From: Actinostola sp. cb2023
Taxonomy: Eukaryota; Cnidaria; Anthozoa; Actiniaria; Actinostolidae
NCBI GenBank assembly: GCA_033675265.1
Contig: JAUJYZ010001502.1
Location: 124,001 to 188,000 of the forward strand
Direction: 5' to 3'
Length of the DNA stretch: 64,000 nucleotides
A model generated the notes under the pieces. The model saw only the letters and a program-made list of their open reading frames with translations, did not search any database and was not told the DNA's origin. Each line of letters opens with the position of its first letter. The stretch's first letter is position 1. The position numbers and the translations under genes are program-made. Positions 21,565 through 33,600 of this stretch are shown one piece after another.

Positions 21565-22555
21565 TTCGGCTTCAAAATGACGAGTATGCGACGTATTTAA
21601 TCGTATCCGGAGTTTCAAGATTACTCCGCAGAGTTTGAAAAGATAAAGGAGACACAGGACTCAAGTAGATTATGAATCTTAGTTTTGAAAGCAGCTGTAG
21701 ATCTTCAAGCTATTAAAAGGTCAGGATTCTAGTTCATCGTTCAATGACTAGAAGTGGTAAAAGGACTAGAAGCTCGCTTAAAATATATTTTTTTTTAAAC
21801 AAACGCGAGGCCGTTATCGGAACCATCTGACCTATGCAACCTCAAGACGTATCATGTTCGTACTCACCGGACTAATAGTCTCCCTCGTCACTCAACTGTC
21901 ACTGATTGTCATGACGTCAGAGAAATTATATTGTATTGAAGAAGAGTCCTTGTTTTATTCGACGTTCGAACCGTAACTCGAACCCGAACTCGATTCCAAA
22001 CTCGACGTTTCGGGATCTGAAGCTAGAGAGGGGACCTTTACACAAACTCATCAAAATCAAATCAATTGAACTCAAAGTCAAAAGGTAATCAAATGAACTC
22101 AAAGGCAAATCAAATGAACTCGACACATACATGTATATACATAGTCTCCCTCGTCACGCAACTGTCAGTCATTGTCAGGTCTCTCCTCGCGCAGCTGACA
22201 TTGTCCTTGTTCTTCAACCAACTGGCATTCATTTTCAAGTACTTCCTCGAACAACTGACATTTTCCTTTTCACAATGCCCGAGTGAACGCTCATTGAGCG
22301 TCTTGTTCCGTAAATAATAGGGCAAATAATTATATATAGCTCGATACAAGCCTCTCATTAATAGCTTGGGCTACCTGTGCAGGAACCCCAATTTTATGGC
22401 TGGGTACGACCCGGGCGGTTGTGCTATAAAAATTCCTATCAAACCTATCGTGGTCAGAGTTTCTAGGGCTATAAACACAGTCATATAAATGATCTTTATG
22501 GGTATCTTATACTGTACAAAAAATAAATTCCCTCGCTGGATCAGAAGATATATGG
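21565..22555. other. Non-coding stretch with dispersed repeats
   Basis: No gene. 21740-21920 is a diverged copy of 12460-12660. 22139-22380 shares segments with 8640-8670 (inverted) and 4640-4705 (inverted). Confidence 0.55.
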
Positions 22556-22560
22556 TTGGA

Positions 22561-23021
22561 CCACAGGTAGCCCAAACGTAGAATCAGTGGACCGTGACGT
22601 CATTGAATATTCGTTTGACCGTCGGATTTTCGAATGGATTCAGGAATGAGCTCTTAGAAAGACTTCAAAGGATATGAGATTCTGAAACATGTCTTCATAG
22701 CAGTAGTCTGATAATTAAAGAACACTTTGGTGTAGAAATCTGAGCAAGAAATTGTGGTTTTGAGTGGTTTTGAGCGATTCGAAAATTTACCCGTTTCTAG
22801 CAAATCGCTCAAAACCACTCAAAAACACAATTTCTTGCTCAGATTTCTACACCAAAGTGTTCTTTAATTATCAGACTACTGCTATGAAGACATGTTTCAG
22901 AATCTCATATCCTTTGAAGTCTTTCTAAGAGCTCATTCCTGAATCCATTCGAAAATCCAACGGTCAAACGAATATTCAATGACGTCACGGTCCACTGATT
23001 CTACGTTTGGGCTACCTGTGG
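22561..23021. mobile_element. 461-bp near-perfect fold-back element, TTGGA duplication
   Basis: ccacaggtagcccaaacg starts the left arm and its complement ends the right arm. The arms are over 210 bp and almost identical around a short loop near 22785. ttgga flanks both sides (22556-22560 and 23022-23026). A solo arm of the same family lies at 52725-52950. Confidence 0.85.
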
Positions 23022-23568
23022 TTGGACTGCCTGTGGTCTTGTATAACACAGGAAGCCCAAGTTATAGTTTCCAGTCCCTCTCGTGTGATAGCAGGGTTGG
23101 CCTCCCCGAAGATTGCTAGGTTCTGTCTCTTTCAGTAAGCATGGGTTTCGAGAAGGTAGGATTTCAGAGTTGTGTGAATTAAACTGTATCTTTCTCCTTG
23201 AAAAGCACTCCAACTTCCCTTCAAAAGACCTCATATACATAAAATAAAGTTTATTATTATTATAACACATACATACATTGTTCTACTTTCGTAATTTGAG
23301 AGATTCTATCTAAATAATGATGGTCTAAAAGTAGCCGTTCTGTACCACTCACATGGTCAACGTGGTCATGCGAGAATATACTTTATAGGCTTACTTTATG
23401 AAGAATCAAAGGTTGTTATATAATAAGGATTCAAACCAATACTCATCCATTCTTTGTGTGAAATGCACCCAGTTGACGAAGCGGCTAATCTATCTATCTA
23501 CTACATGTGCCTTACATTATCTATCTATCTAGACGGTTTCATCTAGACTATCTACAGTATCTACATGT

Positions 23569-23581
23569 ATCTATCTATCTA

Positions 23582-23621
<40 letters not shown>

Positions 23622-23622
23622 C
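23569..23622. repeat. (CTAT)n(CTGT)n(CTAT)n microsatellite
   Basis: Compound tetranucleotide array directly before a palindromic element. The same compound structure recurs at 25221-25299. Confidence 0.9.
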
Positions 23623-23626
23623 ATCT

Positions 23627-25223
23627 ACAGCAATATGCAGAAATTCTGATCCATTTGACAAAAATGCATATATATCAAAAACCTACTTAAAATTATGGGA
23701 TGGCTATGCTGATATTTTTTTCTAGTTGTCTGCCAGCGAGGCTTTATGAAAAAAATATCATGGAAGCTATCCCATGATTTTAAGTGGGTCTTTGATATTA
23801 GCCTCCTCCGCAGGCTACTTTATCGGAATGGCATTTGTATCGGAATTGGGATTCCTGTGGTATGTAAAGGAGGTCGAGAAGGACTGGAACGAGAGGAGAG
23901 GAAGAAAAGAGGGGAGGAGTAGCCTGCCAAAACTCGAATGGTGTGGACGAGTTAATTCACCCTTGAGGACATGTTAATTCACCCCGGGAGCTCCTGGGAG
24001 TTTTAGTCAACCAACAAAATACCTCACTAGTGGATACTTAGTAGTTAAACCATCAAACACTGTGCGTTTACGGTTCAAGTCGACGTGATCTCTACTAGGT
24101 ACTAGAATGTTTATTTTAAAGTTCCTGCCTCTGAAGACTTTCAAAATAGAGAGAGTGAAATCTCTTTTGCGACCGAGTGAAATATATTTTTAACCGCCAT
24201 AGTCAAATCAAACAAGAAGTTGATTCACACTGCGGACTGATGCATTTTAAAATTAGTCGCTCAGTTTAAAATGTTCCTTTGAAATACTGACTTCGTTAAT
24301 GCTTTCAATTGAAGTACAGCAAATCTCAAAGATGATCAGAAAACGCAATGTGAGTGACCTGACGGCGGTTTAAAATTGTCACACAACGCGCCTGGTCAAC
24401 TCGCTCGACGCTTATATGCCTTGTGAATTCCACTTGCAAAAATCGTCTCTCAGTTTTTAATCTCTCGTTATAATTATTATTTGTTTTCACTGTTGCGAAA
24501 CAGAGAGAGAAGATGTCACGTCTCCAACGGCGTACGCTAACCCGACCCATTGTTTATAAGTCGGGTTATATACGTGGGCATTATTTGTAAGGCGCCCGCC
24601 GTCGCTGATGACTGTTTTGCACAAGAACACATGTTTGTGCTAAAAAATTGAAGCGAACCGAATTCATGTTATGGTTTCCTATCACTATAAACACTTGAGT
24701 GTTGGCGATTTTAGGCGCCAGAATCAAGCCACGCTCTGATCGGTCGGTTAGTTGTGACCTTGGTCCTGACGCTGTCATTTGCAGTGTGAAACGCACTCTC
24801 TTTGCTTCCGATTAAAATCTGTCAGTTTCACTGCTTTTCCGTTGGCTTTTATTTCTAAAACAATGGCCTGGACTGAAAATAATTTCCAGGATTTCACTAA
24901 AACATCGGGCTTCTAGAGATTGAAGAAACAGTAGTCTCAAATTCTGTCGAATTTTTCTTATCCCTCCCGTACTAAGTATATTTGGCATGCGCAATAAAAC
25001 ATGCGCGAAGTGATAAACTGTTGTTCAATTATGGCAGGCAACTCCTCTTTCTTTTCCTTCTCCTTCCTCTCCCCCTCCCTCCTTCGTCTTTTTTCTCTCT
25101 CCCCATTTCCCTCTCTTCATCACACAGGAACCCCAAACCCCAAGGAGTTGCCTGCGGAGGAGGCTACTTTGATATATGTGTATTTTAGTCAAAAGGATCA
25201 GAATTTCAGCATATTGCTGTATC
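23627..25223. mobile_element. Palindromic MITE bounded by CTAT microsatellites, interrupted by another element
   Basis: The left end reads tacagcaatatgcagaaatt and the right end is its complement (25195-25223). Without the nested 23799-25166 element the remaining sequence is a near-perfect palindrome of about 230 bp. Both outer edges touch CTAT/CTGT arrays. Helitron-related HINE/DINE elements have a similar microsatellite link, so that is an alternative to a cut-and-paste MITE. Confidence 0.7.
23799..25166. mobile_element. 1.37-kb element, 17-bp TIR, 9-bp target duplication (Mutator-like)
   Basis: TAGCCTCCTCCGCAGGC and its exact complement bound the unit. ctttgatat is duplicated at 23790-23798 and 25167-25175. 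A 9-bp duplication is typical of Mutator-like elements. No transposase is inside, so it is non-autonomous. Solo ends of this family occur near 12712-12731. Confidence 0.8.
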
Positions 25224-25243
25224 TATATCTATCTATCTATCTA

Positions 25244-25274
<31 letters not shown>

Positions 25275-25299
25275 ATCTATCTATCTACATCTATCTACA
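25221..25299. repeat. (CTAT)n(CTGT)n(CTAT)n microsatellite
   Basis: Compound array between two palindromic elements of related end sequence. Confidence 0.9.
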
Positions 25300-25586
25300 G
25301 TCATTTGCAAAAATTCTGGCCGCTACGATTTCAATATATCAATATATCGGGTGCAATATGGGTAATTAAATAATACTATTTTGAGTTCCCTAACTTATTA
25401 AATGAAGCAAAATTTACAAACAACAAACGTAAGACTAAAATAAACATTATACTAAATATTTCTACCAACTTTGCTGGCGTTAACCCGCTTTAAGGGGAAT
25501 TTTCGATTATGTAATTACCCATAATGCACCCAATATATTGATATATTGATATTTCGTAGCGGCCAGAATTTTTGCAAATGACTGTA
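25298..25586. mobile_element. Second palindromic MITE of the microsatellite-bounded type
   Basis: tacagtcatttgcaaaaatt at the left is inverted at 25567-25586. The arms are about 65 bp. It is bounded by the CTAT/CTGT array on the left and a (TACC)n array on the right. Confidence 0.75.
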
Positions 25587-25889
25587 TACCTACCTACCTA
25601 CCTACCTACCTACCTACCTACCTACCTACCTACCTACCTACCTACCTACCTACCTACCTACCTACCTACCTACCTACCTACCTACCTACCTACCTACCTA
25701 CCTACCTACCTACCTACCTACCTACCTACCTACCTACCTACCTACCTACCTACCTACCTACCTACCTACCTACCTACCTACCTACCTACCTACCTACCTA
25801 CCTACCTACCTACCTACCTACCTACCTACCTACCTACCTACCTACCTACCTACCTACCTACCTACCTACCTACCTACCTACCTACCTAC
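25587..25889. repeat. (TACC)n microsatellite, about 75 units
   Basis: 303 bp of essentially perfect TACC repeats. The repeated Tyr-Leu-Pro-Thr reading is an artefact of the array. Confidence 0.95.
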
Positions 25890-26579
25890 AGTACCGCTTA
25901 AATGTAACTTCCCCTAACGCGCGCGTCGCGGGTGATTAACAAGCGCGTATTCAGCGTGTAACGAGCGCGTATTCAGCAAGCGTGTCCAACTCATTACCTG
26001 GATGGCTGAGCAACGTGTGTGTAGCCACGCGGAACGACAAGCTAGTAAAGTGTACTTCTAACTTAAGTGGACAAGTTTTGACTGATTATTAATCAGTTTG
26101 TTATTGCCGATCTGAAAAATTCAAACAACTTCCAGAGAGATTTGAAAGCGTAAAGCAAGAGACGCTAACTATAACGACATATTTTGACTTGGTAATGACT
26201 ACATTCCTTGCATTCCCACGAGCTTCACTTTTAGGAGACACCATGTGAATGAAAAGTTCATGAGCAATATGTATATTGCTTATCAGTCAAATTCATAAAG
26301 TCTCTGGACTAGAGAACATTTGTTGAGCGAAAAGATCACTATGAATTCGGTTCTAGACTACTAGAAAAATTGTGTTTCAAGCATAATGAACAGAAGGTGA
26401 TAAAAGTTCGCACCTCAGACATTTGAAGGGTTGCCCATCAAAATGGCCCAGGTGACTTTTCTGATGATTTTTAAAATATTATGCAATTGCTTCAAAAATA
26501 CACCTACTGGCTTATTGATACCTATATAAACATGATTTGGTTATTTTTAGATCGATTACACTAGAAAAAGAGCTTGTTT
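25890..26579. other. Non-coding stretch
   Basis: No gene seen. One GC-rich patch (gcgcgcgtcgcg near 25920) is followed by unique-looking AT-rich sequence. Confidence 0.4.
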
Positions 26580-26985
26580 TGCAGTTTGTTTTTCCTAGAA
26601 GTAAAAATGCGCGTTTTTGACGTCATGACAATGTGCGATTTTCTTCCAAAATACATCATTGTGAAACAAAATGCCACTTGCGCAGCAAACTTCCATCTCT
26701 CTTCTTGATATATTCGGGGATTTTCAATTCGACTATTTCAGGATCCCTGTTGTTTTCGAATGCACAACCGAACTGCATTCTGGGATATCATGAAACTTTT
26801 TGTCAGCGACATTCAGTACCTCCATGCTTTAGAGATATTTTATAAAGTCTTTTATCACCCGGACCTACAGGCAAAATAATGCACTGGTTGCATTCTTTCT
26901 TTAGTAGTCGAAAGTCGCCAAAACTGCCTTAGTAGGTCCTCGAATCCACCACAGAACGACCAGAGACAACAACCCTCACTCAGTT
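26580..26985. mobile_element. Truncated copy of the TTAACCCTTTGAC repeat family
   Basis: Aligns with 46560-46930 (cttccaaaatacatcattg, ggatccctgtt, cacccggacctacaggcaaa), with both termini missing. Confidence 0.65.
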
Positions 26986-27210
26986 TGGCTTGAAGACCTA
27001 ACGCTTTGCCAAAGCGTGATAACGGTTTGGCTTGAAGACCTAATGCTTTGCTAAAGCGTTGCTAACGGTTTGGCTGTTACTAACGATATGGCTTGAAGAG
27101 CTAACGCTTTGCAAACCGTTATAACGCTTTCTTAGCCATTAAAAAGCTTTCTTAGACGTTAAAACGGTTATTAATGCTTAACGGTTTTAATGGCTAACCG
27201 TTAAGTACGC
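26985..27210. repeat. Cluster of cgctttgc and aacggtt units
   Basis: ggcttgaagacctaacgctt is repeated with variation three times. gctttgccaaagc forms small hairpins. AACGGTT or AACCGTT occurs at least six times in both orientations. It lies about 480 bp upstream of the first recognised rpl13a exon. Confidence 0.6.
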
Positions 27211-27684
27211 TTTCTCGTGAGAGGTGGTCACATTTGGCTAAAAGCACAAATTTTGAATTTCAATCCAACATTGTTAATGTTCCCTGGGACAGTTAAAAGT
27301 ATGTTTCCAGTGATACTACTCAAAAGGTTAGATGGATCATCACATGTAAATATGTGCCATTTAGCTGAAAATCCCCATCACAATCATTGATGGATTCATT
27401 ACTTTGTCAATTGTCACATACTTTGAAGTTTATAAATTATGATCGCTGGTGTAAACTGAGTTGCGGATCATACAATCTTAATGTTGAACTACATCACACC
27501 TTCTAAACCTCTAGGGGAGTTAATGAGCAGTTCTGCATGGGGTTGACTGATCAGCACACGTGTATGGACGGAGCCTGTATGGAATCTGTCGGTTTTGACG
27601 GACCCACACACAACACACATTTTATGTATGTTAACATACTTCTAGGATGTACTGTACATTATGTATTCTCTATCTCCATTATAG

Positions 27685-30600
27685 CAAATATTGATAGATG
27701 CTTCAGGCCATTTGCTTGGCCGTTTGGCTTCAACTGTGGCCAAAAGCCTTCTACTTGGTCAGCGTGTTGTCGTAGTGCGATGTGAACAAATCTGCATCAG
27801 TGGTAACTTCTACAGAAATAAGTGTAAGTACACCAATGTCAATATTAACAATAAATGTTATTACTTTGGAAATCACTGAAGTGGTCCAACACGTCTGTTC
27901 TGAATTTTGTCTCACTGGAGTGTCTTTTTTGGTCTACTGTGCATGAGCTAGTAGACACTATAGCCATTGTGCTGGTTTTGCAATAAAGATGTAAGTAACA
28001 TTTTGAACAAATCACAGCTTAGTAAATCAGAACAATGGAATGTCTTCACCTTCGGAACCAATCAGAGAAAGAAGCAATTGTACAGGGTTCACACTGACCT
28101 TGAAAAGTCAGGGAATTGTCAGGGAATTTTGATTTTGGTCAGGGAATTTTGTAATTTACCCAAAAGTCTGTGAAAAGTCAGGGAATTTCTGTCAGCCTTC
28201 ACAAAATCGATATGTACAGTGTAGCATAATGGGGAGTTTGCAGGTGTGACATTTTGTTGCGTGACATTTTAAATTTTAATCCAGCAAAAACAACAGCTTG
28301 CCCACCACCGTATGTTTCTTAAGAAAAAAGCCAACTTCGGTCGCTCATAACTTTCGCTCTATTCATCGAAATTACTTCAAAATTTCAATTTTTGCTAATT
28401 TTGGTATGCTCTTTTCAAATATTATATTTTTGTTTTTGCTGGATTAAAATTTAAAATGTCACGCAACACCTGCAAACTCCCCATTATGGGTACCTTTTAG
28501 ACAGATTGTGATCAATCATGAAAACTCACAAAAAACTTTAAAAGTTGTCATTGATCTATATATGGTCCATTGCCGGGTTTCATATCGTGAGAGACTGGGT
28601 ACGAATCCCTAAATATTGTGATAATCAGCACAAGACCCACATAGCCAGAAAGAGCACATCAAGTTAAGCAAAAACCCAAAGTTTGGTGTTAATCGGGTCA
28701 ATATTGAACGACTTATGGCCATTCAAAAATGATAGAATTTACAAAGAAATGTATGGAGCAGTGGACAGTTGTCCGGCAATCCATACATTTCTTTCTAAAT
28801 TCATTTTTGAATGGCCGTAAGTCGTTCAATATTGACCAGATTAACACCAAACTTTGGGTTTTTGCTTAAAGGGGCACTGTCATGACACGCGCATGCGCGA
28901 ATCTTGGCTTCATGCTTGAAATCATTGACCAACGCTTTCAAGAGACCCGAGGAAAATTCAAATTCAGTGTGTTAATATATCGAACGATATCATTGTAATC
29001 CTTGCACTCTAGAAGATGATACTTATTCAGTACTTAGATTGATTGTTGTCTCGTAGTTGTAGGTAGTTATTTTTGGTTTGAAGTCCAATTTTATACGCTT
29101 TTTATTTGATCGGCGAGAGCGATGGCGATGGCTTCTCATGGCGGCCGCCGGGATGTAGTGGTTGACAACGAATGTGTTCAGGCGACAGGTTTATAAGTTT
29201 TGGTTTACTGGAAAGATAGAATACGGTTATACTACAGATTCTGAGTTCGCTATGCTTCTCTTTAACAGCTCTGGAGTACCAAAGGAGGTAGGAAAGTATT
29301 TCGAATGACAACAACAATGTTTGACAACGCGTTCATTGACTTATTCACTCGAATTATTATGTTCTTTTTAAAAAGAACTCAGTTGTATACATCATAATGT
29401 ATTCCTTCGAGTTCATATGAACTGAAGCTATTGCAAACAACTGTCACATTGTATGAGTTTTTATTTCTGCGTGAGGTTTAGAACTAGTGACACAACGACA
29501 AAGAGAACTCTGCAGTTAAGATTGACCTTCATACTTTTCACACGGGAATTATATTGTGCAGATCTTTTTGCACTCTTTTGTACTCTTACAATTTAAGAAA
29601 ACACGAGTACCTTATACAGTAGTGACATGTACATCTTCGTTAGTCTTTTTTGAAGCAAGGAAGTAATACGGACTTGGTTTTTAGCGATGTGAATAACTTT
29701 ATCTGAGACCTGAGTTGTCACCTCGGATTGTCTGCTATTTATCGCCGTTCCTTCACCAGAAGTCGCTATAATAAGTACTTATTGCTGCGAGCGAAGCGAG
29801 CAGCGAAACTAATCTGGACATGGGCTTCCTGTGTTGTGTGTGGACGCGTTTCACTGGGCTCTTTATTATCCAGCTTGATTCGAGACTTTGAGGAATCGAT
29901 CAAGATGATTTCTGAGTATGACGTCACTGGTCATGACCTCGTGGTTATTGCGAAATCCACATGGTACTTATGATCAGCGGTGGTAATAACATGGCCGCTG
30001 TGATACAATACGTTCTCCTTGTAGCTATTGGTTGCATTGTACTTACACTCGGAAAAGAAAGCGAAAGCTTGACATGTTCATAGCGACTATACAGTCAGGA
30101 ATATTTGGCGAGATTGTCTACTATAGCCGTGTACGGGGGGTGATAAAAGTTCGCCGTGATAATCGTGCTAGAACTGATAAACAAACGAATAGCTGGTCAT
30201 CTACACATCTATATTAAATCTAGATGTTCTTAAGTTTTATTCATCTACTGGTATATGTTCAAGGTAATTTAATCATGGAGCAGAAGCCGTCAAAGTTCGT
30301 TCTACGATGACGGTAAATAAGAATACATGCGTACTTTATTTTACCTCACATCGACCGTTTCAAGTTCGACTAAAAATACTACTGCAGCCTGGCAGCCTGG
30401 CTACGCAGGCTATTATATTTCTGAAATTTATTCGTTCATATTGAAAGGACTAATTCTCCAGAGAACACCATGTTTACATCACATGGTTTGAAATGGGCAA
30501 TTTACATACGAAGCTAAAGAGGTCTATTGTGTCGAGGTCTATTGTGTCGCCAATTGCTGGCTTTCAATCAGCTGTTAAAACTCCTTGAATCTCATTATTT

Positions 30601-33600
30601 GCTTCAAATGACGGGCAAACACTGCCCGTCAATTTGAAGCACAGGAAGCCCAAACATAGAAGTGAACTTTAAAATATATCATATCATTTGCTGAAATGTA
30701 GATTGAATGTTCACAGTTACATTTTGCAACTAATTCAACTCGCAGCACTTCACTTTCTATTAGAAACGGCTAGTTTTATGAAATATTTAGGTCACACGCT
30801 GTAAAGGTTGTATATCCTGAATAACTTGGAAGCACTCTGCGAAAACTTGATCGTAAAACACTTTCAAAACACAACATTGAAATTTACTAGCGCGATTCTC
30901 TTCGTAAACAGACGAGTTCGTTGACCTCTGCATATCATTAAAATCTCTGAATATCATTAAAATTGACGCATGCGCGCGCGTCGTGACAGTGCCCCTTTAA
31001 AGTGCTACTATGATGAAATTTTGCAAAGTTGATGTTTTTGCATCGTGGTAGTATGTTTATTAACATTATCCAAACCGTTTTTCGTTACGATAAAAATAAC
31101 TCCCACAAATGTACAAATTTTGTACAAATTTCAAGCCCGCCATTATTCAAACTGGTTCCTGGCCGGTGACTAATTGTACAATAGAAGTGACGTCAGTTTC
31201 TCAACATCGTTCTTCGCAACTTCGTCGTATTGCTGATTTACACGCATGAACACTGTGATTTTTTGGCGATTCAAGACACTGTTTCTTGTTCAAATGTTTT
31301 AATCATAATTAAACTAAAAATACAGTGCAGGAAGCCGTGAAGCGACGCGTTCACATTGAGAAACTGACGTCACGGTCTATTGTTCGTAGGAACACGATTT
31401 TGTAATGGCGGACGTATTTTTGCCTGTTTTGAGAGTCCAATATTTCACTCCTTTATTCTTATATCGACTTAAACTCGATGTGCTCTTTCTGGCTACGTGG
31501 GTCTTGTGTTGATAATCACAATATTTAGGGATTCGTACCCAGTCTCTCACGATATGAAACCCGGCAATGTAAATGTATTTCTTCATAGATACATACAGTA
31601 TATTGCATTAAAAAGACTATAGTAAGTCGCACTGCAGGATATCATAGTAAAACAAGATTAGTGTACAGTATGGTCAGTGAAAAATGGTTTTTGGTCAGGG
31701 AAAAGTCAGAGAATTTTATTTTTCCCGATGAGTGGGAACCCTGTTGTATTTTCCTTCGGTTCCTTCGGAACCAATTTGAGAAAGAAGCGATAACATACGA
31801 CTTATCGACGATGGCCTACTCATGTCAACACAAATTCGTGCCTCGCTTCGTGCACAAGGATGGTTTTAAAGTGCTACTTGGACGAAAATCGATCGAAGTT
31901 TAATTTAGCTGAAACTTCACTGAAATAATCTCAAAGAGCCATACAATTACTGGTTAATGTGTTTTCTCAAAATTCCTATGGGAAGTATTACATTTTTATG
32001 AATCTTTAGAAGTGTCAGTGAGGTCATCTACTCAACCCTAACAATCAACACAGCTTCGCTCCATACATTTCTTTGTGTTTAGTTTCTTGAATTATTTTAT
32101 TTCTATGAAGCTAAAAGTTTGGGTGAAGGAGTTGTCTTACATTATTTGTGCTTAGGATTGATTGTCTGACCAGTTGTCTTCAATGCAGAGCTGTTATCTG
32201 AACAAAACATTGAGATATTTTGACTCCCAAAATACAAAGAAATGTATGGAGCTGAATGTTGGGTTGAGTAGATGACGTCACTGACTCCTCTAAAGATTCA
32301 TGAAAATATAGTACTTTCCTCTGGAATATCGAAAAAAGATTTGAACTAGTTATTATTAGACCCTTGAAGAATTATTCAATGAAGTTTCAGCTAAATTAAA
32401 CTTCAATCGATTTTCATCTAAGTTGCACCAAAACGAGACTGGTGAGGACTCGCTTGAAAAATACATACAAAACTCTCTATTTATGATCTGTCATAACTCC
32501 GATGATATTTTGTCTACAGCAAAGAAGCTTTCCAAGAATGATTATTTCTACAGAGCTCCGTTAACGGACCCCACGCGTATGGACCAGCCCGTCTTTGCTG
32601 TAAAACGGAGCCCATCCGTATGTGTGGGCATTTCTTTTGTTATACAGTTATTGTTATCGAGCAGTAGGCCCTTTGCAGGATTACGATCATGTGGCTGTAC
32701 TGCCTGGCAAAAAATCTGACTTTATTTATTTGAAGAATCTTACATGATATCAGTAGTGACAGTAAATAAATCTGTTTGAAATGCTATTTTTTAACCTCCA
32801 ATTGATTGTCGATCTTTCTCAATCAACATCTCAAAGTTTGTTTGCCAGCCAGCAGAGCCGTTCCCATGGGATCTTCGGCTCAGTTCATTCGTTATTCATT
32901 CTAGCGATATATTACCATGTGACTGTAAACTGTAAAGGGCCTATTGACCATGAATTTGATTCACGAAGAACAGCAAGATCCGTCCGTAAGCGAGAACCCC
33001 ATCCGTACGAGTGGGGAAATTGTAAACAACTCGACCAGCATTTCAAGAATGTTTTGGCTTTTTTTTTTCGAAATCTGTTTTCTGACTTCACATTTAATGA
33101 TGCTATTTTAACTGTTTGAGGAAAGAAACTTTTTTTATGTACGGACGAATCTTGCTGTTCTTTGTAAATCAGATTCTCTGTCAATTGCTTGAAAACAATC
33201 ACTGTACATGTATAACAAAAGAAATGTCCACACTTATGGATGGGCTCCATTTTACAGAAAAACCCATGTGCAGGCATTGTTAACAAAGTTCTCGGCTGTA
33301 CTGTAGCACTTGGGACTCCAAAGTAATGAGTTGTAACAAGTACTGGTACTCACTAAGCATTAAGATATCATTGTAGATATCATTTGTAGATATCATTGGA
33401 TGCAATCGTAAATCATGTTGTGACTTCTGACTTTACTCTTCGTTTGCAGTGAAGTATCTTGACTTTTTGCGCAAGCGAACAAACACTAAACCATCTCATG
33501 GCCCATTCCACTTCCGTGCTCCCAGTAGAATATTCTGGAGAACAGTTCGTGGTAAGTATGGGTGACCATAAGTGGTGTATGCAGGTATCTAGCTAAGTAT

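Larger units (their letters stand above)
28568..31569. mobile_element. 3.0-kb element with about 100-bp inverted ends, hosting nested elements
   Basis: cattgccgggtttcatatcg begins a left arm to about 28668 that matches the complement of 31470-31569 almost throughout. No coding sequence is recognised. Two TTAA elements lie inside. Confidence 0.7.

Noticed and set aside
25572..25901. Long open frame of repeated Tyr-Leu-Pro-Thr
   Set aside because: Translation of a (TACC)n microsatellite; open in several frames because of the repeat.
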